Notes under the pieces: model-generated
Seen by the model: only the letters and a program-made list of their open reading frames with translations
Told to the model about the DNA's origin: nothing
The model's database searches: none
Part shown: in pieces, positions 4,246 to 6,238 of the stretch
Layout: every line of letters starts with the position of its first letter
How positions within the stretch are numbered: position 1 is the first letter of the stretch
Position numbers and translations under genes: made by a program
Assembly: GCA_030039935.1 (NCBI GenBank)
Contig: JASHUQ010000020.1
Coordinates: forward strand, 1-6,238
Direction of reading: 5' to 3'
Length of the DNA stretch: 6,238 nucleotides
DNA from: Microcaldota archaeon
GTDB lineage: Archaea; Micrarchaeota; Micrarchaeia; Micrarchaeales; Micrarchaeaceae

Positions 4246-5169
4246 CTTTGCCCTGATTTCTGATATCTCGTTCTTCATCCTAAGGACTTCCATTAGCTCG
4301 TTAGCGCTGAGGAGCGGCTTGCTTATTCTATCTGTATCATCTATCGATATTCTTGGACAGGCGGTATTAACAAAAGCATCGAATTCCCTCATGTTTTCCA
4401 AAGAGGTAAAATCAAAAGTGTTTGCAACGAGTATCTCGGCGTTAAGCCCGTTTCTCTCTATTTTTTTCTTGAGTATCTTTGCAAGGTTCCCGTTGTGCTG
4501 CCCGTTTTTTGTGCTCAGCAATACGCCGAAATTCTTTGCATTAAGAGAAGAGAGCACCTTTCCTTTTGATCTTTTTGTATAGGTTTCCCTGTAACTGTCA
4601 ATGAACTCTATCTTGTTGACAAAAGGTTCTACAACAAGGAACGGCTTCTTTGTTGAAAGAAGGGCTCCAAGGGGATGGAACATTCCACCACCAAAGTAAA
4701 CATGGCAATCGACAATGTTGTCTATGCTCGCAGCGCTTCCTATGTCGCAACCGAGTATCTGGCCATTCTTCTTTGCAAATCCATAGGGCTTTCCAATCAC
4801 CACTGTTTTCCCGTTCTCTTCATAGAATCTTTTTATGTCATCAAGTTGATGGACATGCTGCACTGTTGTTACAATTCCTATTGTCTTGAATTTCTTCAGT
4901 TGTTCAAGAGAGTTTTTCAATATTGAAAGATTGGCATCTATTGTAAACTCAACATACTCGACATTGAAGTCAACATTGTGGAATTCCGCGTGGCCGAAAT
5001 GTATGAGCTTGTCCGCCTTTATGTTCTTTGCTTCGTCAAGAGCAAGGTCGCAAGCGCCGAAAGTTGGAGATGCAGATATGAAGACCTCGTTTCCCTTTTC
5101 TTCCAAAGCCTTTGCGTAATCCATTGCGTATTGCTTTAGTCCTTCTGGAAACTGCAAAAGGATTCTCAT
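4237..5169 (-). CDS. dph2: Diphthamide biosynthesis enzyme Dph2 (3-amino-3-carboxypropyl transferase)
   Basis: A 310-residue archaeal Dph2. The family uses a [4Fe-4S] cluster and S-adenosylmethionine in a radical reaction that moves the 3-amino-3-carboxypropyl group to a histidine of elongation factor 2, the first step of diphthamide synthesis. The N-terminus ILLQFPEGLKQYA is characteristic. The three expected cluster cysteines are present in three separate segments: C40 in FGACDLA, C141 in LGCDIGSAAS and C271 in NTACPRISIDD. VYFGGGMFHPLGA (157-169) is another typical stretch. The archaeal enzyme acts as a homodimer, so no Dph1 partner is needed. The ATG at 5169 lies eight bases after the uL16 stop, with TTAGGT overlapping that stop as a likely binding site, so the two form an operon. 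The 3' end overlaps pilin 2 tail to tail. Confidence 0.93.
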   Translation of the reverse strand: MRILLQFPEGLKQYAMDYAKALEEKGNEVFISASPTFGACDLALDEAKNIKADKLIHFGHAEFHNVDFNVEYVEFTIDANLSILKNSLEQLKKFKTIGIVTTVQHVHQLDDIKRFYEENGKTVVIGKPYGFAKKNGQILGCDIGSAASIDNIVDCHVYFGGGMFHPLGALLSTKKPFLVVEPFVNKIEFIDSYRETYTKRSKGKVLSSLNAKNFGVLLSTKNGQHNGNLAKILKKKIERNGLNAEILVANTFDFTSLENMREFDAFVNTACPRISIDDTDRISKPLLSANELMEVLRMKNEISEIRAKSA

Positions 5170-5177
5170 AAAAAGAC

Positions 5178-5714
5178 CTAAGAAGCTTTGTTTATCTCTT
5201 GGAAGTTGATCTTGTAGCTGCCGGAAAGCTTTGACTTCGCCCTTTTCATTGCCTGATATGCGAGCTTTCTGTTCTCCTTGCTCGTCTTTATCATGAAAAC
5301 AGAGCTTCCAGACCTAAGCCTGGCAGCAACAGACACCGGCCTTCCAAAAGCATTGGTCATTCCCTGCGAAATCCTATCTGCTCCGGCACCAGTTGCCATC
5401 TTGTGCTCTCTTATCACATTATGCGGATAAACACAAACAGTGAAGTAGTACTGGTTTGGTATGTTTGCCTCAAGCAGCTTGTTCGCGTTCGTCCTTGCCG
5501 CCTCTATAGAATTTGACCTTATCTGTATCTTGTCTATAGCATCAAGAGTAACCTTCATGTCATATGCATTGCTTTCCACTCCCATCTTGAACACAAGCAG
5601 GCTTGTGTGCGGCAGTGCTCTTACAAAGTTCTTCCTTGGTTTCTTCAACGAATACCTTGACCATGATTGTGAGTTCGGAATTCGCATTGTCCTTGCAGGT
5701 CTGAGTCTAGCCAT
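5178..5714 (-). CDS. rpl10e: Large-subunit ribosomal protein uL16 (archaeal L10e)
   Basis: A 178-residue protein of the archaeal/eukaryotic L10e branch of uL16, which lies near the peptidyl transferase centre and 5S rRNA and helps accommodate aminoacyl-tRNA. Typical features are the MARLRPARTMR start, a basic KKPRKNFVRALPH stretch, FKMG, HNVIREHKMATGAGADRISQGM (about 101-122) and NAFGRPVSVAARLRSG. The basic C-terminal part is also usual. ATG 5714 is chosen because GTGAT just upstream resembles a ribosome binding site; a GTG three codons earlier (5723) is open but is probably part of that site. It is the first gene of an operon with dph2. The shared theme is translation, uL16 in the ribosome and Dph2 modifying elongation factor 2. 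Confidence 0.93.
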   Translation of the reverse strand: MARLRPARTMRIPNSQSWSRYSLKKPRKNFVRALPHTSLLVFKMGVESNAYDMKVTLDAIDKIQIRSNSIEAARTNANKLLEANIPNQYYFTVCVYPHNVIREHKMATGAGADRISQGMTNAFGRPVSVAARLRSGSSVFMIKTSKENRKLAYQAMKRAKSKLSGSYKINFQEINKAS

Positions 5715-5763
5715 TACTATCACTTACAAAGGAATAGCCTCTGTAGTAGTATTCTTTTAAGAA

Positions 5764-5773
5764 GATATAAAAA
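5764..5773 (-). promoter_or_regulatory. TATA-box promoter of the rpl10e-dph2 operon
   Basis: On the minus strand this reads TTTTTATATC, resembling the pilin 1 box. It predicts transcription from about 5742 and a leader of about 28 bases to the ATG at 5714, with AAGTGAT as the binding site just before the start. Confidence 0.6.
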
Positions 5774-5852
5774 TTATGCTGATTGGAGCATCATCAATAA
5801 GGCAGATTTGTAAAACCCGAAAGGTCGAGTCAAAAAACTGAAAATTCTGTAG

Positions 5853-5864
5853 CATATAAATATC
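5853..5864 (+). promoter_or_regulatory. TATA-box promoter of the right-edge gene
   Basis: CATATAAATATC is a strong archaeal TATA box, centred near 5858. Transcription is predicted near 5884, only about seven bases before the ATG at 5892. No ribosome binding site is visible in that gap (TTATTGATAAC), so the mRNA is probably leaderless or nearly so. Confidence 0.6.
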
Positions 5865-5891
5865 TGGAAAGCGCAATACCTTATTGATAAC

Positions 5892-6238
5892 ATGCCACCA
5901 CAAACCAGAAATTTAGCTCAGAGGCCTCAGCAAAGGACCCAGCAAATGAAAACACTGCCTCCAATAAATGTAAAGAAGATAATTACAGTATTAAGAGACC
6001 AATTCTACTTTAAGGCACACATAGATAACGACATATCATTCAGAAGAGCGGTAAAAGCCCTGAAAAGAGAGCGAAGCAACAGGTTCTCTGTTGTTGATGT
6101 TAACAAAAGGAGCGAGCAAATATTGATCGAAGTTCCTGTGAAACCTGTGGCGCCAATGCCTCTTCCATTAAGAGGAAGGGAGTTCCAGGTGGAATTCCCA
6201 GATACAAGCTATCAAATTGCAATAAACCTATCTACAGG
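5892..6238 (+). CDS. Unrecognised protein, N-terminal part
   Basis: An open frame of 115 codons with no stop, running off the right edge. I do not recognise the family. The first 25 residues are rich in Gln, Pro and Arg and look disordered (RNLAQRPQQRTQQMKTLPP). After that the sequence looks folded: a mixed segment KKIITVLRDQFYFKAHIDND, a basic probable helix (SFRRAVKALKRERSNRF), then strand-like stretches (FSVVDVNK, EQILIEVPVK, EFQVEFPD, YQIAINLS) separated by a proline-rich linker. No signal peptide or membrane segment is visible. The basic N-terminal region could bind nucleic acid, but this is only a guess from composition. The strong TATA box just upstream supports a real expressed gene. 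It is divergent from the rpl10e operon. Confidence 0.7.
   Translation, partial: MPPQTRNLAQRPQQRTQQMKTLPPINVKKIITVLRDQFYFKAHIDNDISFRRAVKALKRERSNRFSVVDVNKRSEQILIEVPVKPVAPMPLPLRGREFQVEFPDTSYQIAINLST

Noticed and set aside
5815..5832. tRNA T-arm-like GGTCGAGTC
   Set aside because: No acceptor stem, anticodon arm or CCA-adjacent pairing surrounds it.
5776..5842. Possible C/D box small RNA between rpl10e and the right-edge gene
   Set aside because: ATGCTGA (5776-5782) and CTGA (5838-5841) are weak box candidates. The C box has a mismatch, spacing is long, no internal D'/C' pair is seen, and the region overlaps the rpl10e promoter.
6159..6175. Inverted repeat CCTCTT-CCATT-AAGAGG
   Set aside because: It lies inside the open frame of the right-edge gene, has six-base arms and no T-run after it, so it is not a terminator.
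1..6238. CRISPR array, insertion sequence or rRNA/tRNA gene
   Set aside because: No regularly spaced repeats, no transposase or integrase reading frame, and no rRNA or tRNA-like sequence were found on either strand.

Overview
The window looks archaeal. The evidence is an archaeal/eukaryotic-type ribosomal protein uL16 (L10e), a Dph2 diphthamide synthase, two pilin-like proteins with archaeal class III (prepilin) signal peptides, TATA-box promoters about 25 bases upstream of likely starts, and GGTGA-like ribosome binding sites. The pilin N-termini (QSAMEYLMTYGWAI core) and compact layout suggest a DPANN archaeon, perhaps Micrarchaeota/ARMAN-like. That lineage guess is inference from motif style, not a proven placement.

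Layout from left to right. Positions 1-183 hold the 3' end of an aquaporin-family channel (+). Positions 235-1525 hold a type IV (AbiE) toxin-antitoxin pair on the minus strand. The nucleotidyltransferase toxin comes first and the winged-helix antitoxin second, overlapping by 17 bases. A TATA box and a perfect 22-bp palindrome sit at the likely transcription start. Next is gdhA, glutamate dehydrogenase (minus, 1600-2874). A short, diverged copy of the gdhA 3' end lies at 186-210, on the far side of the toxin-antitoxin pair, so the AbiE cassette sits between two direct copies of the gdhA tail.

Divergent from gdhA are two tandem pilin-like genes (+, 3017-3571 and 3703-4245), separated by a stem-loop/poly-T terminator. 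They share an exactly identical 63-bp block encoding the prepilin peptidase site and hydrophobic helix, then diverge, keeping four cysteines. The second has no ATG, GTG or TTG start in front of its signal peptide. The only well-placed candidate is an ATC codon behind a GGCGA site.

On the minus strand a two-gene translation operon follows: rpl10e (uL16), then dph2 eight bases later. dph2 overlaps the second pilin gene tail to tail by 9 bases. At the right edge an unrecognised gene (+, from 5892) starts close behind a TATA box and runs out of the window.

Two regions deserve most attention. One is the pilin pair: a start-less second copy with a perfectly conserved 5' block. The other is the AbiE cassette: reversed gene order, operator-like palindrome, and flanking duplication of the gdhA 3' end.
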